5,295 nucleotides of DNA from Desulfuromonadales bacterium. GTDB lineage: Bacteria; Desulfobacterota; Desulfuromonadia; Desulfuromonadales; BM103. Shown in pieces: positions 1-5,295 of this stretch. The first letter of the stretch is position 1, and every line of letters starts with the position of its first letter. A program made the translations under genes and the position numbers. The notes under the pieces are model-generated. The model saw only the letters and a program-made list of their open reading frames with translations, searched no databases and was not told the origin of the DNA. The DNA is taken from positions 1 to 5,295 of the forward strand of contig JAUWTX010000170.1 of assembly GCA_030614505.1 (NCBI GenBank). The letters run 5' to 3'.

Positions 1-391
1 GCCTGCGGAGAAGCCGCAATCGTTGGTAAGCCTGGGCCGTCAACCTTATGATTTTAAGTTGAATGATGCTTATCTCCGTCGCCTGGAGTTGCAGGATGAC
101 CTGCCCAATGGCCCGGTTCTGGTCTCGATGCGAGAACCGGTCGACCCTTATGGCCTCGGTGATGTGCCTGCGTTCCTGGCTGTCAGCTTCGGCCGCCAGA
201 CCCCGCAGAGAGCCCTGGAACTGGCCAGGATCTGGCATCAGCAGGAGAAGGATGCCATTGCCAGCAAAGGTCATCCGGTCTCGGAACTTTTCTGGCAACT
301 CATCGATGGTAGCGGGCCGACACAGGTTGTGAGCTATCAACAACGTATTCTGATTGCCCTGCCTCAACAAATGACAACCGAGCCTCAATAA
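1..391 (+). CDS. 3' end of an unrecognised protein gene (5' truncated by window edge)
   Basis: The frame is open from nucleotide 2 to the TAA at 389-391, giving 129 residues with no stop, so the true start probably lies to the left of the window. A TTG at 23 could act as an internal start but has no clear ribosome binding site. The visible part is soluble-looking and has no membrane segment, cysteine cluster or signal peptide. It contains a proline/glycine-rich stretch (PVDPYGLGDVPAF, about residues 47-59) followed by a charged helical segment (about residues 68-85, with ELARIWHQQEKDA), and ends in a short hydrophobic strand (RILIALPQ) and a polar tail. I do not recognise the family and assign no function. 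The next gene starts 17 bp downstream on the same strand, so the two are probably co-transcribed. Codon use looks like that of its neighbours, supporting a real gene. Confidence 0.7.
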   Translation, partial: PAEKPQSLVSLGRQPYDFKLNDAYLRRLELQDDLPNGPVLVSMREPVDPYGLGDVPAFLAVSFGRQTPQRALELARIWHQQEKDAIASKGHPVSELFWQLIDGSGPTQVVSYQQRILIALPQQMTTEPQ

Positions 392-407
392 TGAAAAGCT
401 GGTCACA

Positions 408-683
408 ATGATGACATCATGGGAAGAGACCTGCAAACGCTGTGGCCTCTGCTGTTTTGAGAAAACGGTTGATCTCAATGGTCAATTTGTAACCACCAGG
501 ATCCCCTGTCGTCATCTGGACGTCATCAGTCGTGAATGCCGGGTTTACCATAAACGCCTCGATGTCGGAGAGGGATGTGTCAAACTGACACCTGAAGTCG
601 TTCGGCAGGTTGACTGGTTGCCGGATGGTTGTGCTTATCGCACAACCTCGGAACGAGGGACGCGGGACGAGGAACGAGGTTAA
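408..683 (+). CDS. YkgJ/YcgN-like cysteine-cluster protein, 91 aa
   Basis: This is a small soluble protein with a CxxCGxCC motif near the N-terminus (C9, C12, C15, C16) and further cysteines at 34, 44, 57 and 75. That pattern is typical of the YkgJ/UPF0153 and YcgN/UPF0260 group, which are predicted zinc- or iron-chelating proteins whose exact role is not established. The stretch CVKLTPEVVRQVDWLPDGCAYR (C57-R78, written here as a family block) matches the YcgN-type conserved core. The start at 408 is one of two adjacent ATGs; neither has a strong ribosome binding site, and the ATG at 411 is equally possible. After R78 the frame runs straight into a heptamer repeat, so residues 80-91 (TSERGTRDEERG) are encoded by repeat DNA and end at a TAA at 681-683. 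YcgN proteins in enterics continue well beyond the CAYR motif, so this copy may be C-terminally clipped by the repeat. Short relatives also exist, so it may still be functional. Confidence 0.85.
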   Translation: MMTSWEETCKRCGLCCFEKTVDLNGQFVTTRIPCRHLDVISRECRVYHKRLDVGEGCVKLTPEVVRQVDWLPDGCAYRTTSERGTRDEERG

Positions 684-790
684 ACCCTTTTGGAATAGCA
701 ACCGTCAGATTGGTTGCGCTAGCTGCTTTTTCATGGAGTTTCAGTTCATTATCGATTTTCGCGTTCCGCGTCCCGCGTTCCTTGTCCCGG
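650..790. repeat. Inverted pair of four-unit heptamer arrays (REP/BIME-like element)
   Basis: The left arm (650-679) is four tandem 7-mers of consensus GGRACGM: GGAACGA, GGGACGC, GGGACGA, GGAACGA. The right arm (761-788) is the reverse complement of the same type: GCGTTCC, GCGTCCC, GCGTTCC, TTGTCCC. Aligning the arms as a stem gives 25 of 30 complementary positions (649-678 with 760-789), around an 81-bp centre (680-760). The arrangement resembles a bacterial interspersed repeat with two inverted GC-rich arms. I recall comparable GGAACGAGG-type strings in Geobacter/Desulfuromonas-like genomes, but cannot verify copy number here. The left arm is read as the tail of the YkgJ-like gene and the right arm lies just before the transporter ribosome binding site, so the hairpin could affect mRNA stability or termination between the two genes. 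Confidence 0.75.
698..731 (+). terminator. Possible weak hairpin/terminator inside the repeat element
   Basis: GCAACC (698-703) and GGTTGC (712-717) form a perfect 6-bp stem around an 8-base loop. A five-T run follows at 727-731, but nine bases after the stem, further than a normal intrinsic terminator. It follows the stop of the YkgJ-like gene by 15 bp. It could be a weak terminator, or simply the core of the repeat element. Support is slight. Confidence 0.25.
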
Positions 791-797
791 GTTTACC

Positions 798-806
798 AAG
801 GGAGAG
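798..806 (+). promoter_or_regulatory. Ribosome binding site that sets a TTG start for the transporter
   Basis: AAGGGAGAG lies just upstream of TTG 812-814, with seven bases between GGGAG (800-804) and the start codon. The ATG at 807 is in a different frame and hits a stop quickly in place of a transporter sequence, so it is not the start. This site is the main reason for starting the gene here and not at the upstream GTG at 629. Confidence 0.7.
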
Positions 807-811
807 ATGAT

Positions 812-2104
812 TTGCGACAACTCGTCGCCAACAAAGAGCAGCTCGGCTGGTGCATCTACGACTGGGCAAACTCAGCCTTTGCTACAGTGATTCTCGCTGC
901 AGTTCTGCCTGTTTACTTCGCAAGCCTGGTCCCGGATCGTGGCGCTGATCTCTTCTGGAGCTCGCAACCGGTCCCTGCAACAGCCTTATGGGGTTATGTC
1001 ATTTCACTGTCGATGGTTCTTGTCGCCGTAGCGGCTCCAAGCCTCGGCAACCTGGCCGACCGACGAGGCTGGCGGCGGCGGCTTCTGATCATCTTCTGTC
1101 TACTCGGTTCTCTCGCCACTTGCGGTCTTTACTTCGCCGGACCGGGCCAATATCTGTTGGCAATAGCACTTTTCATTCTTGGTAATATCGGCTTTGCAGC
1201 CGGGAACATCTTCTATAATGCCTATCTCCCCGATTTGACATCCGGTCATAATGCCGACCAGCTTTCAGCACGTGGTTTTGCCTTCGGCTATCTGGGTGGC
1301 GGCTTGATGCTGCTGATCGTCTTCCTGATTATCCAGCAACACGCCTGGTTGGGATTTGCCGACAAAGGGGCCGCAACCCGGTTCGGGTTTCTGCTCACCG
1401 GTGTCTGGTGGATTGGCTTTGCCCTGCCGGCCTTTGTCTGGCTAAAAGGGGTTACTGTTACGACAGGTACCGTTCATACGCTGCGTACACCACGTGATTA
1501 TTTAAAAACCTTCTCCGACATGCGCCGTTACCGTCATCTCGGACGTTTCCTGATTGCCTTCCTTCTCTACAATGACGGCATTCAGACAATCATCGCAGTC
1601 TCAGCAATCTTCGCCCGTGAAGAACTTGGTCTGGGAACCGGCACGATTCTCGGCTGTTTCCTGATGATCCAGTTCGTCGCCATGCCCGGAGCCTTGCTCT
1701 TCTCGCGACTGGCCGGTCGCTTCAATACCAAACGTGCGGTAATGGTCAGCCTGCTGTTCTTTACCGCAATCACTGTGTACGCCTCGGTCATGAACAGCGC
1801 TGTTGAGTTCTGGATTCTCGGCTTCGCGGTCGCTATCGTCCTCGGCGGCAGCCAAGCCCATAGTCGCTCGCTTTTCTCCAGCATGGTCCCTAAACAACGG
1901 AGTGCCGAGTTTTTTGGCTTTTACGCCATCAGCTCGAAATTTGCCTCGATTCTCGGACCACTCACCTTCGCCATACTGATCGAGATGACCGGTTCCAATC
2001 GGATAGCCATTCTGGCCCTGGCCCTATTTTTTATTGCGGGGATCATGCTGTTGATTGGTGTGGATGTGGAAGAAGGCAGGATGCAAGCGGCAGCAAGTCC
2101 GTAG
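812..2104 (+). CDS. MFS transporter, UMF1/Atg22-like family, 430 aa
   Basis: This is an integral inner-membrane protein with about 12 hydrophobic helices, roughly at residues 15-38, 56-78, 90-109, 113-136, 155-175, 190-212, 245-267, 275-298, 307-328, 331-352, 366-390 and 397-417. The N-terminal YDWANSAFATVI (16-27), the NIFYNAYLPDL block (132-142), SARGFAFGYLGGG (152-164) and the GGSQAHSRSLFSSMVP/AEFFGFYAISSKFA region (345-378) are hallmarks of the UMF1 family, distant relatives of fungal vacuolar Atg22. LADRRGWRRR (81-90) corresponds to the MFS loop 2-3 motif. Bacterial substrates of this family are not established, so none is named. The frame is open back to a GTG at 629, but the extra 61 residues would be translated from the heptamer repeat and overlap the previous gene, and the conserved family start is YDWAN. 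I therefore choose the TTG at 812, which gives the usual family length. It probably stands downstream of the YkgJ-like gene in one transcript, with the repeat in between. Confidence 0.92.
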   Translation: MRQLVANKEQLGWCIYDWANSAFATVILAAVLPVYFASLVPDRGADLFWSSQPVPATALWGYVISLSMVLVAVAAPSLGNLADRRGWRRRLLIIFCLLGSLATCGLYFAGPGQYLLAIALFILGNIGFAAGNIFYNAYLPDLTSGHNADQLSARGFAFGYLGGGLMLLIVFLIIQQHAWLGFADKGAATRFGFLLTGVWWIGFALPAFVWLKGVTVTTGTVHTLRTPRDYLKTFSDMRRYRHLGRFLIAFLLYNDGIQTIIAVSAIFAREELGLGTGTILGCFLMIQFVAMPGALLFSRLAGRFNTKRAVMVSLLFFTAITVYASVMNSAVEFWILGFAVAIVLGGSQAHSRSLFSSMVPKQRSAEFFGFYAISSKFASILGPLTFAILIEMTGSNRIAILALALFFIAGIMLLIGVDVEEGRMQAAASP

Positions 2105-2291
2105 GACGAGAAACTATCACCCTTCACGTATACATTAGAGGTGTGTCCATCTTAGGACCCTCTGCTATGGGCTCCGGATCGCAAGACAGAGGCAGGCTGT
2201 CGCCGTAAATGATGCGCAGTGCGCACCCTAACTTGCCGTTTTCGCGTAGAGTACGCATTAAGCACCGAAAAAATTAAATACAGATACTCGC
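2105..2291. other. Convergent intergenic region with short palindromes
   Basis: No gene is visible in this 187-bp gap between two convergent genes. It holds several short inverted repeats: GTCC/GGAC (2145-2148 and 2155-2158, 6-base loop), GACAG/CTGTC (2185-2189 and 2197-2201), TGCGCA-G-TGCGCA (2213-2225), and GCGTA-GAG-TACGC (2244-2256). None is followed by a proper T-run on either strand, so I do not call an intrinsic terminator, though one or more may serve in termination of the converging transcripts. The stretch from about 2265 to 2282 is AT-rich. GC-rich TGCGCA palindromes are familiar as dispersed repeats in proteobacteria; whether this one is repeated in the genome cannot be seen here. 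Confidence 0.5.
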
Positions 2292-2654
2292 TTACATCCT
2301 GATCTTTGACTCGGTTTTCGCCGGGTTTTTCTCCAAATGTATTAAATGTTTCAAAGCCGAATCCGTAAAACGTGAAACAACATGGGAAAGGTCCGAATTG
2401 TTCCAGACAATAGTGAAATCCTCCTTGCCCTGTATACGTTCGTTAAACGAGAATGAGGGGGTCTGATCCGGGAGCAGGACAACATCTCCGTATTCCAGGT
2501 CAATTTTACCGGAAAAGACCCGATTAAAGAGATCCTGTATGGTATAGATATAAAACTTCTTCACATCTTCAGTGGATTCGGCAGTCCCCATTCTTCTCCT
2601 GAATCTCGGAAGTAATTCATTTTCTATTTTTGTAAAAGATTGTTGTTTTGTCAT
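2292..2654 (-). CDS. Hypothetical protein, 120 aa, family not recognised
   Basis: The start is the ATG at 2654-2652, preceded by an excellent ribosome binding site. The frame stays open upstream to 2756, but that extension would translate the palindrome in the spacer and is rejected. The protein is soluble and charged, with no cysteines, signal peptide or membrane helix. It has a basic N-terminal helix (about 8-22, LPRFRRRM), a second predicted helix (28-43, TEDVKKFYIYTIQDLF), a middle section with likely strands (KIDLEYGDVVLLPD, about 50-63), and a C-terminal helix (about 90-108, SDLSHVVSRFTDSALKHLIHL) ending in a basic tail. I do not recognise a family and assign no function. GC counted in sampled 60-base lines is about 35-45%, against roughly 50-70% in sampled lines of ppsA, which suggests a different origin or weaker codon adaptation. 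It lies 213 bp downstream of ppsA on the same strand, so read-through from ppsA is possible but not shown. Confidence 0.75.
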   Translation of the reverse strand: MTKQQSFTKIENELLPRFRRRMGTAESTEDVKKFYIYTIQDLFNRVFSGKIDLEYGDVVLLPDQTPSFSFNERIQGKEDFTIVWNNSDLSHVVSRFTDSALKHLIHLEKNPAKTESKIRM

Positions 2655-2659
2655 ACAAA

Positions 2660-2667
2660 CCCTCCTC
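2660..2667 (-). promoter_or_regulatory. Strong ribosome binding site of the 120-aa gene
   Basis: On the minus strand the sequence reads GAGGAGGG followed by TTTGT and ATG. The AGGAGG core ends six bases before the start codon, near-ideal spacing. It fixes the start at 2654 and argues that the small gene is really translated. Confidence 0.8.
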
Positions 2668-2690
2668 ATTAGTTCATTGTTTAAGAGAGT

Positions 2691-2734
2691 GTAAGCGTTC
2701 AGCGGCACCTTTAGTGCCCCCGGTGAACGGTTAC
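2691..2734. repeat. 44-bp imperfect palindrome in the ppsA/small-gene spacer
   Basis: Three nested paired blocks are visible: GTAA (2691-2694) with TTAC (2731-2734), CGTTCA (2696-2701) with TGAACG (2724-2729), and GGCAC (2704-2708) with GTGCC (2714-2718), closing on a five-base loop. That gives 15 base pairs, with an asymmetric internal loop (GC against CCCGG) and one G-G mismatch. No T-run follows on either strand, so it is not a standard intrinsic terminator. It sits 37 bp before the start of the small gene, where an RNA structure, a protein-binding site or a dispersed repeat are all possible. Confidence 0.6.
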
Positions 2735-2867
2735 GAAAGAGATAACATGCAACCAATCATTAGGTAAACATGCCCTATGCATCCTGGAACCTAGCCCTTA
2801 ATCACCGCCAAGGGGCGCAATTCGACCAGCACTTTCACTAGACCAAGTTGATTCTCTATGACTTCAT

Positions 2868-5261
2868 TTATAACCTCTGAATTTTGTCTTCAACTTCGAG
2901 AAGATGCAGGGTTGTGGACAGAACTGTATCCGGGTTGAGAGAGATACTGTCGATCCCGCATTCCACCAGGAACTCGGCAAACTCGGGATAATCGCTTGGA
3001 GCCTGGCCGCAGATTCCGATCTTGCGGCCGGCAGCGTGCACCCGTCTGATGGCATCGGCAATCATTCTTTTCACTGCGGCATTCCGCTCATCGTAGAGGT
3101 GGGCGACGATTTCCGAATCGCGATCAAGACCGAGAATAAGCTGCGTGAGGTCATTCGAGCCGATCGAAAAACCGTCGAAGATCTCAGCAAAGTCTTCCGC
3201 AAGGATCACGTTGGAGGGGATCTCACACATGACATAAACCTCGAGGCCTGCCTGACCCCGTTCCAGGCCGGCCTCCCGCATGACGTCAAGCACCCGCTGC
3301 CCCTCCTCGACTGTTCGGCAAAAAGGGATCATCAGCTTGACGTTGGAGAGGCCCATCTCTTCACGAACCCTCTTCATGGCTCGGCACTCAAGGAGGAAGC
3401 CTTCCCGATAACGCTCATCGTAATAGCGGGAAGCGCCCCGAAAGCCGATCATCGGGTTGGACTCCTCGGGCTCAAAGGATGCGCCCCCCAGCAGCCCGGC
3501 ATACTCGTTGGTCTTGAAGTCGCTCATCCGCACAATGACATCGTGGGGGTAAAAGGCCGCAGCGATGATCGCCACTCCCTGAGCCAGTTTATCGCAGAAG
3601 AACTCCCCGCCATCAGCATAGCCGGCGATCAGGGTTCTAACCTGTTCCCGGGATTTCCTGTCCTCCACCTTCTCCGGGTAAAGCAGCGCCATGGGATGAG
3701 CCTGGATCACGTTGTTGATGATAAATTCGATCCGCGCCAGGCCGACACCATCATTTGGAATGCGTGACAGGGCCAGTGCCTGCTCCGGGTTAGCCAAGTT
3801 CATCATAACCTGGGTCCGGGGACGTTGGAGAGTCCCGATATCCACCTTTTCCACATCAAAATCGAGCAAGCCCCTGTAAACCCGACCGACATCACCACCA
3901 GCGCAGGAAACGGTGGCCTGCTCTCCTTCCGGGATACGGGCGGTGCCATTTCCAGTGCCGATGACGCAGGGGATGCCAAGTTCACGACTGACAATGGCCG
4001 CATGACAGGTCCTGCCACCCCGGTTGGTCACGATTGCCACGGCTTTTTTCATAACCGGCTCCCAATCCGGATCCGTTATGTCAGTCACCAGCACGCTGCC
4101 AGCTTCGAAACGTTCGATCTGATGGGGGTCCCTGATCACCATGACCGGGCCAGCCCCGATCTTACTCCCCACGCTCTTGCCCTCGGCAAGAACCTCTCCC
4201 TGCTCTTTCAACCGATACGTCTCGAGGATCTGGACCTGTCTGGCAGCCTGCACAGTTTCCGGTCGTGCCTGGACGATAAACAACTCGCCACTCTCACCAT
4301 CCTTGGCCCATTCAATATCCATGGGACGACCGTAATGATCCTCAATAGTGCAGGCCAGCCGCGCCAGTTCAAGCAGTTCGCCCTCATCAAGGCAAAGCCG
4401 CTGCCGATCTTCGACAGGAACAGATATCTCGCGGGTTGTTCCCTTACCGCCCTCCTCAGTATAGACGATTTTCCGCTTCTTACTGCCAATCTCCTTGCTG
4501 ATCACAGGTCGAAACCCCTCTTTCAACGTGGGTTTGAAAACATAATACTCGTCGGGGTTGACGGCCCCTCGCACCACATTTTCACCAAGGCCCCAGGCGG
4601 CATTAATCAGGACGACATCGGGAAACCCGGTTTCGGTGTCGATGGTAAACATGACTCCTGCACAAGCCTTGTCGGAACGCACCATCTTCTGCACCCCGAT
4701 GGAAAGGGCGACATCCAGCTGTCCGAAGCCTTTATCCTGTCGGTATGAGATTGCACGATTGGTGAACAGGGAGGCAAAGCAGCGGCGGCAGGCGTCCAGC
4801 AATTCTTCGGAACTGCAGATGTTCAGGTAGGTCTCCTGCTGACCGGCAAAAGACGCATCCGGCAGGTCTTCCGCAGTCGCACTCGAACGTACGGCAACGT
4901 CGCAATCCTTGCCGTATCTCTGTTCCATCAGGGCATAAGCCTTGCGGATTTCCTGTTCGAGTTTTTCAGGCAATACAGTCGCAAGCATTGCCCGGCGGAT
5001 CCTGCGCCCGGTTTGAGAGAGGTTGCTTAAAGAGGCACTGTCAAGCTCGCCCAGAAGCCTGTTCAGTTTCTCGCCCAAGCCACTCTCGCTGAGGAACAGT
5101 TGATAGGCATGAGCGGTAATTGCAAAACCGCCAGGCACCCTAACACCTTTGGGCGCGAGCTGCGACACCATCTCGCCTAGAGACGCATTTTTCCCACCCA
5201 CCAGGGGAACGTCCAGCAAACGGAGTTCTTCGAACCAGATGATCAGGGGCAAATCAGCCAT
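2868..5261 (-). CDS. ppsA: Phosphoenolpyruvate synthase (pyruvate, water dikinase), 797 aa
   Basis: This cytosolic enzyme makes PEP from pyruvate, ATP and water, releasing AMP and phosphate, and feeds gluconeogenesis. It is complete and close to the usual length (E. coli PpsA is 792 aa). The N-terminal ATP/pyruvate-binding domain spans about residues 5-340, with VGGKNASLGEM at 21-31, VRSSATAEDLPDASFAGQ at 124-141, and IVQARPET at 329-336. The central swivelling phosphohistidine domain spans about 365-470 and carries GGRTCHAAIVSRELG with the catalytic His420. The C-terminal TIM-barrel PEP/pyruvate domain runs from about 485 to 790, with VRMSDFKTNEYAGLLGG (577-593), GFRGASRYY (606-614), GSNDLTQLILGLDRD (701-715) and the catalytic cysteine in GICGQAPSD (Cys751). 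Thr418 corresponds to the threonine that PEP synthase regulatory protein phosphorylates in enterobacteria, so such control is possible, but no regulator gene is in the window. The ATG at 5261 has a good ribosome binding site. The promoter is outside the window or in its last 25 bp. Confidence 0.97.
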   Translation of the reverse strand: MADLPLIIWFEELRLLDVPLVGGKNASLGEMVSQLAPKGVRVPGGFAITAHAYQLFLSESGLGEKLNRLLGELDSASLSNLSQTGRRIRRAMLATVLPEKLEQEIRKAYALMEQRYGKDCDVAVRSSATAEDLPDASFAGQQETYLNICSSEELLDACRRCFASLFTNRAISYRQDKGFGQLDVALSIGVQKMVRSDKACAGVMFTIDTETGFPDVVLINAAWGLGENVVRGAVNPDEYYVFKPTLKEGFRPVISKEIGSKKRKIVYTEEGGKGTTREISVPVEDRQRLCLDEGELLELARLACTIEDHYGRPMDIEWAKDGESGELFIVQARPETVQAARQVQILETYRLKEQGEVLAEGKSVGSKIGAGPVMVIRDPHQIERFEAGSVLVTDITDPDWEPVMKKAVAIVTNRGGRTCHAAIVSRELGIPCVIGTGNGTARIPEGEQATVSCAGGDVGRVYRGLLDFDVEKVDIGTLQRPRTQVMMNLANPEQALALSRIPNDGVGLARIEFIINNVIQAHPMALLYPEKVEDRKSREQVRTLIAGYADGGEFFCDKLAQGVAIIAAAFYPHDVIVRMSDFKTNEYAGLLGGASFEPEESNPMIGFRGASRYYDERYREGFLLECRAMKRVREEMGLSNVKLMIPFCRTVEEGQRVLDVMREAGLERGQAGLEVYVMCEIPSNVILAEDFAEIFDGFSIGSNDLTQLILGLDRDSEIVAHLYDERNAAVKRMIADAIRRVHAAGRKIGICGQAPSDYPEFAEFLVECGIDSISLNPDTVLSTTLHLLEVEDKIQRL

Positions 5262-5265
5262 GGTA

Positions 5266-5271
5266 TCCTCC
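5266..5271 (-). promoter_or_regulatory. Ribosome binding site of ppsA
   Basis: On the minus strand GGAGGA precedes TACC and the ATG at 5261. This supports the ATG as the real start and agrees with the family N-terminus, where the VGGKNASLGEM block lies about 20 residues in. Confidence 0.8.
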
Positions 5272-5295
5272 GCTTAAGGGTCTGCAGAAATCTTA

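Larger units (their letters stand above)
2655..2867. other. 213-bp spacer between ppsA and the 120-aa gene
   Basis: Apart from the palindrome at 2691-2734 and the ribosome binding site at 2660-2667, I see only a weak CGCC-AAGG-GGCG hairpin at 2806-2817 without a T-run. It may be part of ppsA transcript termination, but that is unsupported. I could not find a convincing -35/-10 promoter pair for the small gene. The length of the spacer suggests the small gene has its own promoter here or depends on read-through. Confidence 0.4.

Noticed and set aside
417..701. 94-codon minus-strand frame across the YkgJ-like gene
   Set aside because: The plus-strand frame has the conserved cysteine cluster. 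The minus-strand product has no recognisable features and runs through the repeat.
650..790. CRISPR array
   Set aside because: Units are 7 bp, directly adjacent without spacers, and occur as two inverted sets.
1582..1897. Two minus-strand frames of about 100 codons inside the transporter gene
   Set aside because: They are shadows of the UMF1 coding sequence, with no ribosome binding site or family resemblance.
2244..2256. Intrinsic terminator at GCGTA-GAG-TACGC
   Set aside because: The stem is perfect but only 5 bp, and the T-run on the minus strand precedes the hairpin when it should follow it.
2655..2756. N-terminal extension of the 120-aa protein by 34 residues
   Set aside because: It would translate the palindrome and skip the excellent ribosome binding site right before the ATG at 2654.
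2806..2817. Terminator hairpin CGCC-AAGG-GGCG after ppsA
   Set aside because: There are only four base pairs and no T-run on the minus strand, so it is too weak to call.
2904..3767. 287-codon open frame on the plus strand, opposite ppsA
   Set aside because: It lies in exact codon register antisense to ppsA. In GC-rich genes, the scarcity of TTA, CTA and TCA codons leaves this antisense frame open. Its product shows no recognisable domain.
3825..4748. 307-codon open frame on the plus strand, opposite ppsA
   Set aside because: It is in the same antisense register as the 2904-3767 frame and has the same explanation. ppsA is certain from its catalytic motifs.

Overview
The window reads as ordinary chromosomal DNA from a Gram-negative bacterium. 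My best guess is the Desulfuromonadia/Geobacter-like deltaproteobacteria. This rests on overall gene style, strong GGAGG-type ribosome binding sites, and GC-rich heptamer repeats between genes that I associate with such genomes. It is inference, not proof.

Layout. Three genes run rightward in the first 2.1 kb. The first is the 3' end of an unrecognised gene (stop at 391). The second is a small cysteine-cluster protein of the YkgJ/YcgN type (408-683). The third is a 12-helix major facilitator transporter of the UMF1/Atg22-like family (812-2104), which I start at a TTG. A pair of inverted heptamer arrays (650-679 and 761-790) lies between the second and third genes. It supplies the last codons of the YkgJ-like gene and also creates a false N-terminal extension on the transporter frame. 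A gene-free stretch of 187 bp (2105-2291) holds several short palindromes. The two gene blocks then converge.

Two genes run leftward in the right part. A complete phosphoenolpyruvate synthase gene, ppsA (5261 to 2868), fills nearly half the window. It is followed 213 bp downstream on the same strand by a small AT-richer gene for a 120-residue protein of unknown function (2654 to 2292). The spacer between them contains a 44-bp imperfect palindrome.

How the genes work together: PpsA converts pyruvate to PEP for gluconeogenesis and biosynthesis from C2/C3 carbon. The transporter is a membrane exporter or importer of unknown substrate. The YkgJ-like protein probably binds a metal or an Fe-S cluster. 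Nothing in the sequence ties the rightward and leftward blocks to one pathway. I found no tRNA, rRNA, CRISPR array, transposase gene or integrase. I see no convincing new multi-gene system; the repeats and the orphan gene are the parts most worth a second look.
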